Origin: Arthrospira sp. PCC 9108
Lineage (GTDB): Bacteria; Cyanobacteriota; Cyanobacteriia; Cyanobacteriales; Microcoleaceae
Assembly (NCBI GenBank): GCA_016745315.1
Contig: CP066886.1
Location: forward strand, 5,456,501-5,520,500
Direction of reading: 5' to 3'
DNA length: 64,000 nt
How positions within the stretch are numbered: the first letter of the stretch is position 1; every line of letters begins with the position of its first letter. Shown piece after piece: positions 1 to 8,433 of this stretch. The position numbers and the translations under genes are program-made. The notes beneath the pieces are model-generated. The model saw only the letters and a program-made list of their open reading frames with translations. It ran no database searches and was not told the DNA's origin.

Positions 1-23
1 ACATCAACGACCCTCACCATATC

Positions 24-95
24 TGACGGCGGCTAAAGCCGCCGAGTCGCTTTTCCGCCCCGCTCTCAAGAGACGGGGCTACCAAGCTTCCGAGT
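24..95. mobile_element. Two adjacent hairpins resembling an IS200/IS605 end
   Basis: A near-perfect palindrome (GGCGGC-TAAA-GCCGCC, about 26-44) is followed by a second hairpin whose arms are CCCCG and CGGGG around CTCTCAAGAGA (about 58-80). This tandem layout, with the intervening GAGTCGCTTTTCCG, resembles tnpB-proximal ends of IS200/IS605-type elements in cyanobacteria as I remember them. No transposase gene is visible on either side within the window, so this is either the end of an element lying outside it or an orphan relic. The hairpins are seen directly. The family assignment is from memory. Confidence 0.4.
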
Positions 96-105
96 TTTTA
101 TCGTG

Positions 106-684
106 TCAGCTCGTAACTTTGGAGTTGAGGGTCAGACTAGGAACTTCCTCAAAAATGGCTCCCTGTTCTTTTAACTCCTGGATACGAGCCGCATTTAACC
201 CGATAACCTGTTTAAATTTGACGTTTTGTAACAATGCCCCAGTTAGGTTAGCTTCCTTGAGGTTTGCACCCTGAAATTTAGCGTGACTCAGTGCTGTATC
301 TACGAGTTCAGCTCGCATGAGGTTGGCTCGACTCAAATCGGCATAACTAAGGTTAGCATGGGTGAGAATTGCTCCGCTCAAGTCCGCCCCACTGAGATCG
401 GCCCCACTGAGATCTGCACCTGTCAGATCTGCCCGGGTCAGGTTGGCTCCGCTGAGGTCGGCTCCGCTGAGGTTAGCACAATACAGGTTTGCTCCTATTA
501 AGTTAGCATTAAATAGACTAACACCAAGCAAATTGGCTCGAAATAGGTTCGCCCGAAATAGGTTCGCCCGAAATAGGTTCGCGCCACTGAGGTTAGCGTT
601 ACTCAGCTCCGCCCGGAATAAGTCTGTATCTCTGAAATTGCGATCGCCTGCGGCATACAAGTCGAGCAGTTCTTGTGAATTCAT
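106..684 (-). CDS. Pentapeptide repeat protein
   Basis: A 192-residue protein made almost entirely of pentapeptide repeats of the A(D/N)LxX type from about residue 20 to 150. Such repeats fold as a right-handed quadrilateral beta-helix. The leader, with a Y-x-x-G-x-R-x-F pattern before the first repeat, is typical of cyanobacterial members and recurs in other genes of this window. There is no signal peptide or membrane segment, so a cytoplasmic location is likely. The ATG at 684 has an AGGAAA ribosome site about seven bases upstream. The DNA contains short tandem copies of a 15-base unit around 538-583, so repeat number may vary. The biochemical role is unknown. Confidence 0.85.
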   Translation of the reverse strand: MNSQELLDLYAAGDRNFRDTDLFRAELSNANLSGANLFRANLFRANLFRANLLGVSLFNANLIGANLYCANLSGADLSGANLTRADLTGADLSGADLSGADLSGAILTHANLSYADLSRANLMRAELVDTALSHAKFQGANLKEANLTGALLQNVKFKQVIGLNAARIQELKEQGAIFEEVPSLTLNSKVTS

Positions 685-995
685 GATAATTTCCTAATCT
701 CCAATATGATTAACTGCAATTGTGCCGAAGTTGTTGCTCAATCGGGCAAAACTTTATTTTAATTTAAAAAGCCACGGGTATCAGTAAGCCCCACATCCTG
801 CACATCCCCTCAAATCCAAGTGGGCGACTGCACAATAGGGATTATGTAATTTAGGAATTATTGACATTAATTTGGGGTTTTGATATGATTGGTGTTATCT
901 CACCCCCTCGGCTGATTCGGTAAGTGCGATCGCTAAATTTCTAAGTAATTCAACAGACTTGCTCTAGTTTCTTGTCATTCCGAAAATACAATCTT
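685..995. other. Divergent intergenic region between two pentapeptide genes
   Basis: An AT-rich spacer of about 310 bases separates two divergently transcribed pentapeptide-repeat genes. It contains one strong sigma-70-like promoter pointing right, listed separately. I see no open reading frame worth calling, no tRNA and no clear repeat. Confidence 0.6.
861..889 (+). promoter_or_regulatory. Sigma-70-type promoter for the gene at 996
   Basis: A consensus -35 box TTGACA (861-866) is separated by exactly 17 bases from a -10 box TATGAT (884-889). The promoter lies about 107 bases before the ATG at 996, giving a leader of roughly 100 nucleotides. Box sequence and spacing are read directly. Activity is inferred. 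Confidence 0.65.
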
Positions 996-3278
996 ATGAG
1001 CAACACTTATAATTCCGGTGCTGACCTGCTAGACTCCTCTGGCAATCTGGATTCTGATCAAGATGGTAGAGAATTACCAGATATCATCTTTGATTTTTTG
1101 ATTAAGATTGTTAAAGACTATGACTCAGAGACAGTATTAGAAGAATTTATCGGATTATTTTGGCATCTCAACTGTAGCGATGAACAGGCTAATCATGCTT
1201 TGAGAAATCAACTGCAGCAGCTACCATCAACAGCTACCATTAATCCCCTATTAAAAAGAAGTTGTTATATCTTAGCCAACAACTGGTATATTAGTCGCAA
1301 TTATCAAGCAGTTCAATTGCTACTGGAAAAGCTAGAAAATACCGAGAGCGATGAATATGACATTCTCGATCCTGAATTAGGAAAACTCAGAAATCAGGTT
1401 AAATATTTTCTGCAAAGTTCTGATATTCAAGAGATTCGTAATTGTGTATTACAGCATTCTCAGGGCTGGAGTAGTCGCTATAAGAGTTATTTATTAGTTA
1501 ACCAATATATTGACCCCAATAACTCTCAGGAACAGCAGGAGGTAGCCCGCAATATATCCAAAAAACTGCGAGAACAGTATAAATTTGAGTTGGCGATGTA
1601 TCTGGCTCGCTCATCACCAAAAACTCAACTCCGAAATGAAACCCAAATCAAAAATCCTACTCAGTTAGGAGAGCAAGTTTTAGATATACTTAAAAAAACT
1701 ATTTCCACCCAGCGAGTTTCCAGCTATACCCATCAAGCTGAATTGTTTTTGAAACAAACTCATAAGGTTACTTATAGGGATTTTAAAAGCGCCTTACCTG
1801 AATACTTAATGCTTCAGAGTGGGGAAAAATCTACTACCCGGATTTTGCGGGACAAAATTTCCGCCCAACTCAAAGATTTGTATAATTTCCATGATTATAG
1901 AATTATCAATGACGATTTAAAAATTCGGACCTGTAATAGCCTCATCGACTTTTTGACGATAGAGGATGGAGAGAACCCCTCTTTTATTTTTACATTTATG
2001 ATTAATCAGGGTAGTGTATTTACCTTGGCTATTTTGATGCTTAAAGTGATTTTATTAGACCATTCATCTAAAGTACACCTAGAGTTAAAAGTGGCTCAAC
2101 TGATTCAATTTTATCAAAAATATGAAGAAGAACGCTGTCGTCAGTTTATCTTGTTTTTGGAAATTTTTAATCTGGTATTAACAATTTTTACGGAAAACGT
2201 CCAATATCATCTGGTCAAGATGGATCAGGATGATGTATCAGGACCTCTGACGGATAACTTGGATGCTTACCGGGTTTTCTCTCAAAGTAAAGGACTTGAT
2301 CTGCGTGAGGCTAATCTAAATAATCTTAACTTAAATAGTTTGGATCTGAAGGGAGCAGACTTTAGAGGTTTGAATATGAGCCAGATGGATTTGAGCGGGC
2401 TTGATCTGCGGTTGGCAAATTTAGAAGGTGCTAATCTCCAAGAGGCTAATCTTAATGGAACTCAGTTATTTATTGTTAATTTAAAACAGAGTAATTTGCG
2501 AGAAGCGAGTCTGCTAGATGCGAATTTGGCACGGGCTGATTTACAGCAGGCTAATTTAAATCGTGCTGATTTAACGGGGGCTAATCTGCATAGGGCTAAT
2601 TTAACTAGAGTAGATTTGAGTGAGGCTAAGTTATGCTCAACTAATTTAGAAAATGCTGATTTACCAGGGGCTAATTTAGGGTTTGCTAACTTACAAGGTG
2701 CTTGTTTAAGTCAAGCTAATTTACAGCAGGTGAATTTACGGGGCGCTCAACTGCGATCGGCTCATTTGCGAGGTGTGGATTTAAGGGGGGCTTACTTGGG
2801 AGAGGCGGATCTGACTGAAGCTGATTTAACGGGGGCGAATTTGGAGGGGGCGAATTTGGAGGGGGCGAAACTAGACGGGGTTAATTTGAACGGAGCGATG
2901 CTTGAGCAAGCTAATCTTTCCTATGTTAAACTTAATCAGGCTAGTTTAGAGCGATCGCATTTAGTTGGTGCTAAGTTAATTTATGCTCAACTGCGCTATA
3001 GCTTTTTAAGCCACGCTAATCTAATGGGTGCTAATCTCAGCTATGCTGATTTAACCCGTGCTAATTTAGCTGGTAGCAATCTTAGTCACACCAATCTATT
3101 TAGGGCGGCTATTCGTCACACTGAACTCGCACAAGCAGACCTATCCAATGCTAATTTATTGGGTGCTAATTTATTTGGTAGTAATCTGACTGAAGCCCAT
3201 ATCACAGGTGCAAAATTTGGGAAGAATTGCGGACTGTCTGAGGAAACCAGAAACTGGATAGGTTCACGGTTGGATTAG
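996..3278 (+). CDS. Large pentapeptide repeat protein with unique N-terminal domain
   Basis: A two-part protein of about 760 residues. Residues 1 to about 425 form a helical region with no motif I recognise. From about residue 430 to 740 there are some sixty pentapeptide repeats (A-(N/D)-L-x-X), which should form a long right-handed beta-helix. The frame is open from a TTG at 972, but the ATG at 996 is the more likely start. A consensus promoter lies upstream. The stop overlaps the convergent gene at 3275 by four bases (TTAG). The N-terminal region may be the functional part, with the helix acting as scaffold, but no function can be assigned. Cytoplasmic by absence of signal or membrane segments. 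Confidence 0.85.
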   Translation: MSNTYNSGADLLDSSGNLDSDQDGRELPDIIFDFLIKIVKDYDSETVLEEFIGLFWHLNCSDEQANHALRNQLQQLPSTATINPLLKRSCYILANNWYISRNYQAVQLLLEKLENTESDEYDILDPELGKLRNQVKYFLQSSDIQEIRNCVLQHSQGWSSRYKSYLLVNQYIDPNNSQEQQEVARNISKKLREQYKFELAMYLARSSPKTQLRNETQIKNPTQLGEQVLDILKKTISTQRVSSYTHQAELFLKQTHKVTYRDFKSALPEYLMLQSGEKSTTRILRDKISAQLKDLYNFHDYRIINDDLKIRTCNSLIDFLTIEDGENPSFIFTFMINQGSVFTLAILMLKVILLDHSSKVHLELKVAQLIQFYQKYEEERCRQFILFLEIFNLVLTIFTENVQYHLVKMDQDDVSGPLTDNLDAYRVFSQSKGLDLREANLNNLNLNSLDLKGADFRGLNMSQMDLSGLDLRLANLEGANLQEANLNGTQLFIVNLKQSNLREASLLDANLARADLQQANLNRADLTGANLHRANLTRVDLSEAKLCSTNLENADLPGANLGFANLQGACLSQANLQQVNLRGAQLRSAHLRGVDLRGAYLGEADLTEADLTGANLEGANLEGAKLDGVNLNGAMLEQANLSYVKLNQASLERSHLVGAKLIYAQLRYSFLSHANLMGANLSYADLTRANLAGSNLSHTNLFRAAIRHTELAQADLSNANLLGANLFGSNLTEAHITGAKFGKNCGLSEETRNWIGSRLD

Positions 3279-3829
3279 TCAGTAAATACTCTAAAATCCT
3301 GAATACGCCACCCTCTAGATTCTAGGTGAATTTGGCAGTTTAGGGGACAGACCTGGAAATCACAGATGTAATATCCGACTAAATTACCTAAATCGTTACA
3401 CACCCGCAAATTATATCCATAGCTGCGGGTAAATTCGGCAAAATGATGGATAAATATAAACTGATCGAGATAGCGTTTCTGGTTCCACTGGAAACGGTTA
3501 ACCACTAAAGTGATAGACTTGTCAAGATATACATTTGGTAGAATCGGGGTAGAATCCTCTCCTATAAACCACTGATTGAGTGTTTCGCCGCCGTAGCGTT
3601 TTTCAGCTAACCAAAGACTGGGAACACTCAGTTCTGTTTGAGATAGGGGTGGTGGTGGTAAGGTAGTCCGTTGAGGAAAGCAGGGTTTGGCGGTTTTATT
3701 AAATTCTACATTATTGGGTAAAGTTTGCGATCGCCCTATTTCACCCCATCCGGTAATAGTAAATAAACAGAAGCACAAAAAATATACCCTGGTTATCCAG
3801 GGATATTGCTGATGTAAAGCCATGATCAT
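3275..3829 (-). CDS. Secreted hypothetical protein
   Basis: A 184-residue protein with a plausible signal peptide or N-terminal anchor: a positively flanked hydrophobic stretch VYFLCFCLFTITGWGEIG at about residues 15-32. The mature part holds several cysteines (near C-N-D, Y-I-C-D-F and V-C-P-L-N-C), compatible with disulfides in an exported protein. I recognise no family. It ends convergently with the pentapeptide gene, sharing four bases. Two near-adjacent ATG codons (residues 1 and 3) could serve as start. Export is inferred from the N-terminus only. Confidence 0.65.
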   Translation of the reverse strand: MIMALHQQYPWITRVYFLCFCLFTITGWGEIGRSQTLPNNVEFNKTAKPCFPQRTTLPPPPLSQTELSVPSLWLAEKRYGGETLNQWFIGEDSTPILPNVYLDKSITLVVNRFQWNQKRYLDQFIFIHHFAEFTRSYGYNLRVCNDLGNLVGYYICDFQVCPLNCQIHLESRGWRIQDFRVFTD

Positions 3830-3841
3830 CTAATGTCCAGT

Positions 3842-3859
3842 AAAACCTGAAAAATCAGG
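3842..3859 (-). terminator. Short hairpin after the CPP1-like gene
   Basis: On the minus strand CCTGA-TTTT-TCAGG is followed by TTTTA, a small stem with a T tract. It lies about 35 bases beyond the restored stop of the CPP1-like gene. The stem is only five base pairs, so this is a weak call. Confidence 0.4.
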
Positions 3860-3891
3860 CTATATCTAGGCTTGCCTTGCTTACTGTACCC

Positions 3892-4499
3892 TTACCGGAG
3901 AAAGCTACTAACCAACCACAAAACTATCAGGGTGACTAAGGTAATGAACCGTTCAACTGATAGGGTAGCTCCCGCCATGGGACTCAGTAAACTTCCCAAG
4001 ATTAATCCTAGAATTAACCCCCCACGGTCAACAAAACCGAACGACCAAATTTGTTCTCTTTGCGATTGAGAAAATACAGGGAGGTAGCCACCCCCAAGGC
4101 GAGGGGAAGTTGTAGCAGGGAGATCTCAATAGCTGGATACAGGCTGACAACTCCCAAACCCAGGTAAATCAATGACGGCCACATCAACTCCGAACGACTC
4201 GGCGCATCGAGCATTCCAGTTAACCAGGAGACTTTAGGACTGGTCTGGGGTTGAATTTCCTTAGCTGGTGGCCCCGCGATGCGTTCAGGAAAGCGAATCC
4301 GCTCAGGGACTTTGATTTTACCCTCTTGGCGCATTCTGAGGCGATCCATCAGGATGGCATCATAAGCGGCTTCAATAGATTCTATCACTTGGCGCTCACC
4401 GGTGTGCTGTTCTCTCAGGCGATCGCGGGCATCCTGAATTTCATCAAAGGATGCGTCAATCGTAACCCCAAGCTGTTCATAAGGACTTTGCTGGCTCAT
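3892..4499 (-). CDS. CPP1-like family protein (DUF3353), frameshifted
   Basis: The N-terminal part (residues 1-70, starting M-S-Q-Q-S-P-Y-E-Q-L-G-V) is the J-domain-like region of the CPP1 family. CPP1 proteins are chaperone-like and in plants stabilise the chlorophyll-synthesis enzyme POR. Membrane segments follow (LIYLGLGVVSLYPA and LPLALGVATSLYFL). As given, the frame stops at 4014 after L-L-T-V-G-G. The next frame continues at once with LILGLILGSLLSPMAGATLS and a final hydrophobic helix, ending at 3892. Adding one G to the six-G run at 4018-4023 (coding strand) joins both parts into a 202-residue protein with the expected third membrane segment. The break is probably a homopolymer error. 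Otherwise the protein loses its last helix. Confidence 0.8.
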
Positions 4500-4527
4500 C
4501 GCATTTAATTTAACTGGAGTCTAATCA

Positions 4528-4700
4528 ATTGACATTGGACCCGCCGTCAAACGGACGGGGATTCCCAAACCTGACGATTTAGGTTTACTGTTTCATCGCA
4601 TCCACCTCCACTATCAAGGAGTTTTTGGTCTTCTGGTCTGGACCCAGACTATCCCCGCCAGCCTTGCGGTTGTGATGAGTCGATAAAAACTCCTAGAGAT
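4528..4700 (-). mobile_element. Structured relic resembling an IS200/IS605 right end or omega RNA
   Basis: This spacer between the CPP1-like gene and pgeF is rich in inverted repeats. A perfect 10-base outer arm AGGAGTTTTT (4617-4626) pairs with AAAAACTCCT (4685-4694). It encloses GTCTGG/CCAGAC (4636-4649) and CCGC/GCGG (4655-4669), giving a branched fold. Beyond it are AAACCT/AGGTTT (4567-4586) and a hairpin CCCGCCGT-CAA-ACGGACGGG (4540-4559). Read on the minus strand, a hairpin followed by GGGAATCCCCGTCCGTTT and ending near ATGTCAA matches my memory of tnpB 3' ends and their guide-RNA scaffolds in cyanobacteria. No tnpA or tnpB remains. The folds are seen directly. The origin is inferred. 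Confidence 0.45.
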
Positions 4701-4784
4701 GAGATGATCAGATGATGGGTTGATTCTAACACAATCTTCTATTTAATTGTGTGGCTGGGGTGGTTTGGTTTATGGGCAACAAGA

Positions 4785-5582
4785 TTAGGAAAAACTAACT
4801 ATTCCAGACCATTGAACCAATTTCAGCCGATCGCGCCTATAGGAAAATAATAGCTCAGGCTGGCTATAGGTACACTCAGAGCAGATAGCTATTTGCTGAG
4901 GGTCTAAACCTACGGCTTCGAGTTGCAAAGCGTTAAAACGGCGAATATCGACCCGTAGGCGATCGGGTTCCGGGTCAGACAATAGGGGTGGGTCTGGTAG
5001 GTGGAATAAGGGTTCTAAAATTTGGGAGATACTGCTGGCTATATCCATTATTTGTAAGGTGGCAGCTAGTTTAACTGCTACATCCTCTGAGACTTGATAG
5101 CATCCCCCGGAAATAGCTGGACCCATTGCGACTCGTAAATTAGCCATCTGGCTGCCTTGCTGTTTAAATTGGGCGATCGCTTCTGGTAGAATTTTCAAAG
5201 ATGTACCGCGCCACCCAGCATGAATGGCAGCTACTCGCCCGGTTACCACGTCACCGATAAGCACAGGAACACAGTCAGCACTGGCTACCCATACTGATTG
5301 ACAGCCTTTATTGGTTAGTAAGCCATCAGCTTCCGACAAGGATATTTCCTCGCTATTGGTTTCAGTTTTGGGAATGGGGGAAACCTGAGTAGTTTTCAAA
5401 ACTTGGTTGCCATGAACCTGTTTGAGGCGGTATACCTGGGCGGCGGGTTCGAGAACCTGCACTAAATCAACGGGAGAACGGGGGCTAAACCGTCTGGAAA
5501 AAAAACCATGTTGCCAGTTTTCTAGGATACTACAGGTTAAATAGGGCAGTTGTTGCCACTGATGCCAAGTCCAAATGTGCAT
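4785..5582 (-). CDS. pgeF: Peptidoglycan editing factor PgeF / YfiH (laccase-domain) protein
   Basis: A 265-residue member of the YfiH/DUF152 family, described as multicopper polyphenol oxidase-like, as purine nucleoside phosphorylase, and in Escherichia coli as a cytoplasmic peptidoglycan-precursor editing enzyme. Family motifs are present in order: L-K-Q-V-H-G near residue 54, A-S-A-D-C-V-P near 100, A-I-H-A-G-W-R-G-T near 118, and G-P-A-I-S-G-G-C-Y-Q-V near 155. The His and Cys residues that form the metal site are therefore intact. Length is normal for the family. It is divergent from birA, 82 bases apart. Which activity dominates in cyanobacteria cannot be told from sequence. Confidence 0.85.
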   Translation of the reverse strand: MHIWTWHQWQQLPYLTCSILENWQHGFFSRRFSPRSPVDLVQVLEPAAQVYRLKQVHGNQVLKTTQVSPIPKTETNSEEISLSEADGLLTNKGCQSVWVASADCVPVLIGDVVTGRVAAIHAGWRGTSLKILPEAIAQFKQQGSQMANLRVAMGPAISGGCYQVSEDVAVKLAATLQIMDIASSISQILEPLFHLPDPPLLSDPEPDRLRVDIRRFNALQLEAVGLDPQQIAICSECTYSQPELLFSYRRDRLKLVQWSGIVSFS

Positions 5583-5664
5583 TGTGTCAGTGAAAAGAGA
5601 TTTCAGGGAACAGCTTAACCGGGAAAGCGCGATAATTATTAAACTTAGCGGGATATTGGATTAA

Positions 5665-6372
5665 ATGGATTGCGATCGCATACTGGGTGCTTTACAGGCT
5701 TTACAAGAAAATGTCGTAGCTGTTTTATCTAACCCGGTCTCCTACGTTGATGCTTCTCCGTCTATCTTGATATTTGATAGGCTCGGTTCTACAAATGAAA
5801 CCCTGTGGGAGTTGATCACCACTGGTCTAGCTACCCCTAGAACTACAGTGATCGCTCTCCAACAAACAGCAGGACGAGGACAATGGGGGCGTGAGTGGCA
5901 GTCAGAATTGGGGGGATTATACCTGTCTTATGCCCTCACTCTCCATGAGAGTATCACAGATGCTACTGCCCCAGAGCATAACTATATGGCCTGGTTAACT
6001 CAATGTAGCGCTTGGGGTATTGCTACAGTTTTACGCGATCGCGGTGTTCCCGTAAAGCTGAAATGGCCAAATGATTTGCTGCTGAACAAACGCAAATTGG
6101 GTGGTATCCTAACAGAAACTAAAGTCCACAACGGAGAGATCAGCCAAGCCGTGATTGGAGTCGGCCTGAATTGGAGTAACTCTGTACCCCCCACTGGTAT
6201 TAATCTGCACGAATTTTTAAATGCACATCCCACCACTGCTGGGGTAAACTCTATAGAAATGTTGGCAGCTATTGTGATCTGGGGTATCGAGTTAGGACTA
6301 ATGCACTATGCACAGAAGGGAGGTGAGAGTCTGATGTCATCCTATATGGAACTGCTAAAGGTGCATCAGTAG
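5665..6372 (+). CDS. birA: Biotin--[acetyl-CoA-carboxylase] ligase, C-terminus possibly disrupted
   Basis: This enzyme attaches biotin to the carrier subunit of acetyl-CoA carboxylase. It has the ligase signature: substrate segment F-D-R-L-G-S-T-N-E-T near residue 45, A-G-R-G-Q-W-G-R-E-W near 72, V-K-L-K-W-P-N-D-L-L and K-L-G-G-I-L-T-E-T near 130-150, then G-V-G-L-N-W. There is no N-terminal DNA-binding domain, so it is not a repressor of the BirA regulator type. At 235 residues it is short and stops abruptly after M-E-L-L-K-V-H-Q, where the SH3-like C-terminal domain should begin. The neighbouring frame then reads G-A-S-V-V-V-I-T-E-I-L-G-V before its own stop, so a small indel plus nonsense change is possible. 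Confidence 0.85.
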   Translation: MDCDRILGALQALQENVVAVLSNPVSYVDASPSILIFDRLGSTNETLWELITTGLATPRTTVIALQQTAGRGQWGREWQSELGGLYLSYALTLHESITDATAPEHNYMAWLTQCSAWGIATVLRDRGVPVKLKWPNDLLLNKRKLGGILTETKVHNGEISQAVIGVGLNWSNSVPPTGINLHEFLNAHPTTAGVNSIEMLAAIVIWGIELGLMHYAQKGGESLMSSYMELLKVHQ

Positions 6373-6424
6373 TTGTGATCACGGAAATTCTTGGAGTGTG
6401 ATCTGACGGCTTATGGCTAACTCT

Positions 6425-6448
6425 GGGTTGAACTGCAACCCTTTCGCG
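6425..6448 (+). terminator. Hairpin downstream of birA
   Basis: GGGTTG-AACTG-CAACCC (6425-6441) is a six-base-pair perfect stem followed by TTT. It lies about 50 bases after the birA stop. The T tract is short, so this is a plausible but not strong intrinsic terminator. Confidence 0.4.
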
Positions 6449-6584
6449 GAGCAACTACGCAGTAGTATCGCCCTGGAACATTATCCTCAGAAATTGGTCT
6501 CTCGCCCGGTACAATGAAACTCGGTTACACCCTAAAGAACTCAATTCTAAAATTGCCCAATTTATCATCTGGTTGTGTGAGGAA

Positions 6585-8246
6585 ATGACAGAATCCAGTT
6601 ACTCTAAATCTAATTTAAAATCTACCCAGCCTATTCCCCATAATAGTAGATTGTCCTGGCGCTCCCTGGCTTTGGGATTAAGCTGTTTGAGTGGGGTAGG
6701 ATTGTTGGTAAATCGTGCGATCGCCTATGAAGAATTTTCTATCCCCTTTGATAACGAACCCCTAGAATCCTACAACACCTACACCCCTGAACCAGAACCC
6801 TATTACGCGCCACCAGTTCAGGAATCTTATATAGCGCCAGAACCCTATTATGAGCCAGAACCCTATTACGCGCCACCAGTTCAGGAATCTTATATAGCGC
6901 CAGAACCCTATTATGAGCCAGAACCCTATTACGCGCCACCAGTTCAGGAATCTTATATAGCGCCAGAACCCTATTACGAACCAGAACCCTATTATGAGCC
7001 ACCCATAGAAAGATCAGGTGGTTACATCGCCCCACCAGAACAGCCCATTTATCTGCCAGAAAAGCATCAAACAGCATCGCCACCGTCAACTCAGCATATT
7101 TCTCCTCCGTCTGCATCCACAGCTCAGGGAACACCATTTAATAACCCCGATCATAACTTTATCGACCCTACAGATTACAGTATTGGGGCTACAGGCGGTG
7201 GTTATGAAGCGCCTTCAACCGTCATCTTTTCCGAGCGCCAGACAGGTTGTGAAACAGCCGTTGGAGTCGGTCAAGCTGTTGATAGATTGTGTGTTCCCCC
7301 ACCCGCACCTATTGCTGAAATTCCTAGTCAGTCTACTTATGCTACAGGATATCCCACCGGGGGACGCAAAACAGTTACTCAGCACCGTCAGCCTTCCTAT
7401 TCTTATGGTCAACAAGCAACAGGAAGAACTCAGTCAGCCAACAGCAGAGGCTGGGGAACTACAAACGTCGCCGCCAGTTATGGTGGCTCTCCAGACTATT
7501 CCTATCAAGTCCCTGTCGCCGGATTAAGTCCCGTACAAGTGGGACCGATCAGCATGAGTGCCATGAGTAATTCAGGTATGAGTTACTATAACCGCACCAT
7601 GCGACCCCCCAGAGTTCCCGGAAATTCAGATACTCACCTGCTTTTCCCCCTCAGTATTCCCGCCCCAATTACCTCATTATTTGGTTGGCGACAACACCCA
7701 ATTTTGGGAACTGGCAGCTTCCATACAGGTATTGATTTCGGAGCAGATACGGGAACTCCTGTCGTGGCATCTTATTCAGGGGAAGTTACCCTGGCTGACT
7801 GGTTAGGGGGATATGGTTTAACTGTGGTTCTTAACCACCCGAAAAAATCCCAAGAAACCCTTTATGCTCACCTCTCAGAATTGTTTGTTAAACCCGGAGA
7901 ATTTGTCGAACAAGGGGAGGTAATTGGACGGGTAGGAAGTACAGGAATGTCTACAGGACCTCACCTGCATTTTGAGTTACGGAAGCTGACTAATGAAGGC
8001 TGGGTAGCTCTCGATCCACAATTACAGATAGAATTTGCCCTCGCCCAACTGATCAATACTCTACGGGTGGCTGAGGTACCAGCAGAGGAGTTTATTGCTG
8101 CCCTACCTAACCAAACTAAGAACTGGGAAACTGGTTTGCCTCAACTGCCTCCCCTGCCTCCGGGTATGGATATCATTGTTCCTAATTTGGAACCACCTAC
8201 CATCAACTTTGGCTTTAAAGAAAATATCGAGAAAGCACAACAATAA
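6585..8246 (+). CDS. M23-family murein endopeptidase with Pro/Tyr-rich linker
   Basis: An exported LytM/M23 zinc peptidase that should cut peptidoglycan cross-links in the periplasm. The N-terminus has a hydrophobic segment (SLALGLSCLSGVGLLVN, about residues 28-44). A long low-complexity region rich in Pro, Glu and Tyr follows, then the catalytic domain at about residues 345-490. The zinc ligands are visible as H-T-G-I-D-F-G-A-D (HxxxD, about residue 376) and H-L-H-F-E-L (HxH, about residue 459). The frame opens at a TTG at 6573, but the ATG at 6585 preceded by GAGGAA is preferred. The linker contains a perfect internal repeat, listed separately. A terminator follows at once. Confidence 0.88.
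   Translation: MTESSYSKSNLKSTQPIPHNSRLSWRSLALGLSCLSGVGLLVNRAIAYEEFSIPFDNEPLESYNTYTPEPEPYYAPPVQESYIAPEPYYEPEPYYAPPVQESYIAPEPYYEPEPYYAPPVQESYIAPEPYYEPEPYYEPPIERSGGYIAPPEQPIYLPEKHQTASPPSTQHISPPSASTAQGTPFNNPDHNFIDPTDYSIGATGGGYEAPSTVIFSERQTGCETAVGVGQAVDRLCVPPPAPIAEIPSQSTYATGYPTGGRKTVTQHRQPSYSYGQQATGRTQSANSRGWGTTNVAASYGGSPDYSYQVPVAGLSPVQVGPISMSAMSNSGMSYYNRTMRPPRVPGNSDTHLLFPLSIPAPITSLFGWRQHPILGTGSFHTGIDFGADTGTPVVASYSGEVTLADWLGGYGLTVVLNHPKKSQETLYAHLSELFVKPGEFVEQGEVIGRVGSTGMSTGPHLHFELRKLTNEGWVALDPQLQIEFALAQLINTLRVAEVPAEEFIAALPNQTKNWETGLPQLPPLPPGMDIIVPNLEPPTINFGFKENIEKAQQ
6792..6980 (+). repeat. 63-base tandem repeat, three copies, in the M23 peptidase linker
   Basis: Three head-to-tail copies of a 63-base unit start at 6792, 6855 and 6918. 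They encode the 21-residue unit beginning P-E-P-Y-Y-A-P-P-V-Q-E-S-Y. Copies 1 and 2 are identical and the third differs only at its last codons, so the expansion is recent. A partial fourth copy follows. Confidence 0.9.
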
Positions 8247-8277
8247 GCCATAAGTTTTGCGCCACAAAAAAAACTGA

Positions 8278-8314
8278 TAATAAACCCGCCTTCGATAGTA
8301 CGGCGGGTTTATTA
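8278..8314. terminator. Strong bidirectional hairpin after the M23 peptidase
   Basis: A perfect 13-base inverted repeat, TAATAAACCCGCC and GGCGGGTTTATTA, encloses an 11-base loop, about 30 bases past the stop. A GC core flanked by A/T on both sides suits termination in either direction. The core AACCCGCC/GGCGGGTT recurs at two other gene junctions in this window. Confidence 0.8.
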
Positions 8315-8433
8315 ATTGCTAATTCACTGGCAAAAATATCTGTCGCTCCCCTGAAGTGCAGAACAGAAGCCAAGGGGCGATCGCCTTGTTAGATATGCTA
8401 TAGTTAACTCAGAACTATCAGTTCTCTATTTAT

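Noticed and set aside
362..697. Open frame antisense to the pentapeptide gene
   Set aside because: The 15-base coding repeats give long open frames on the opposite strand with Ala/Pro/Arg-rich low-complexity sequence. The same applies at 18907-19356 and 17732-17944.
6739..7137. Open frame antisense to the M23 peptidase linker
   Set aside because: It mirrors the 63-base tandem repeat and has no family features.
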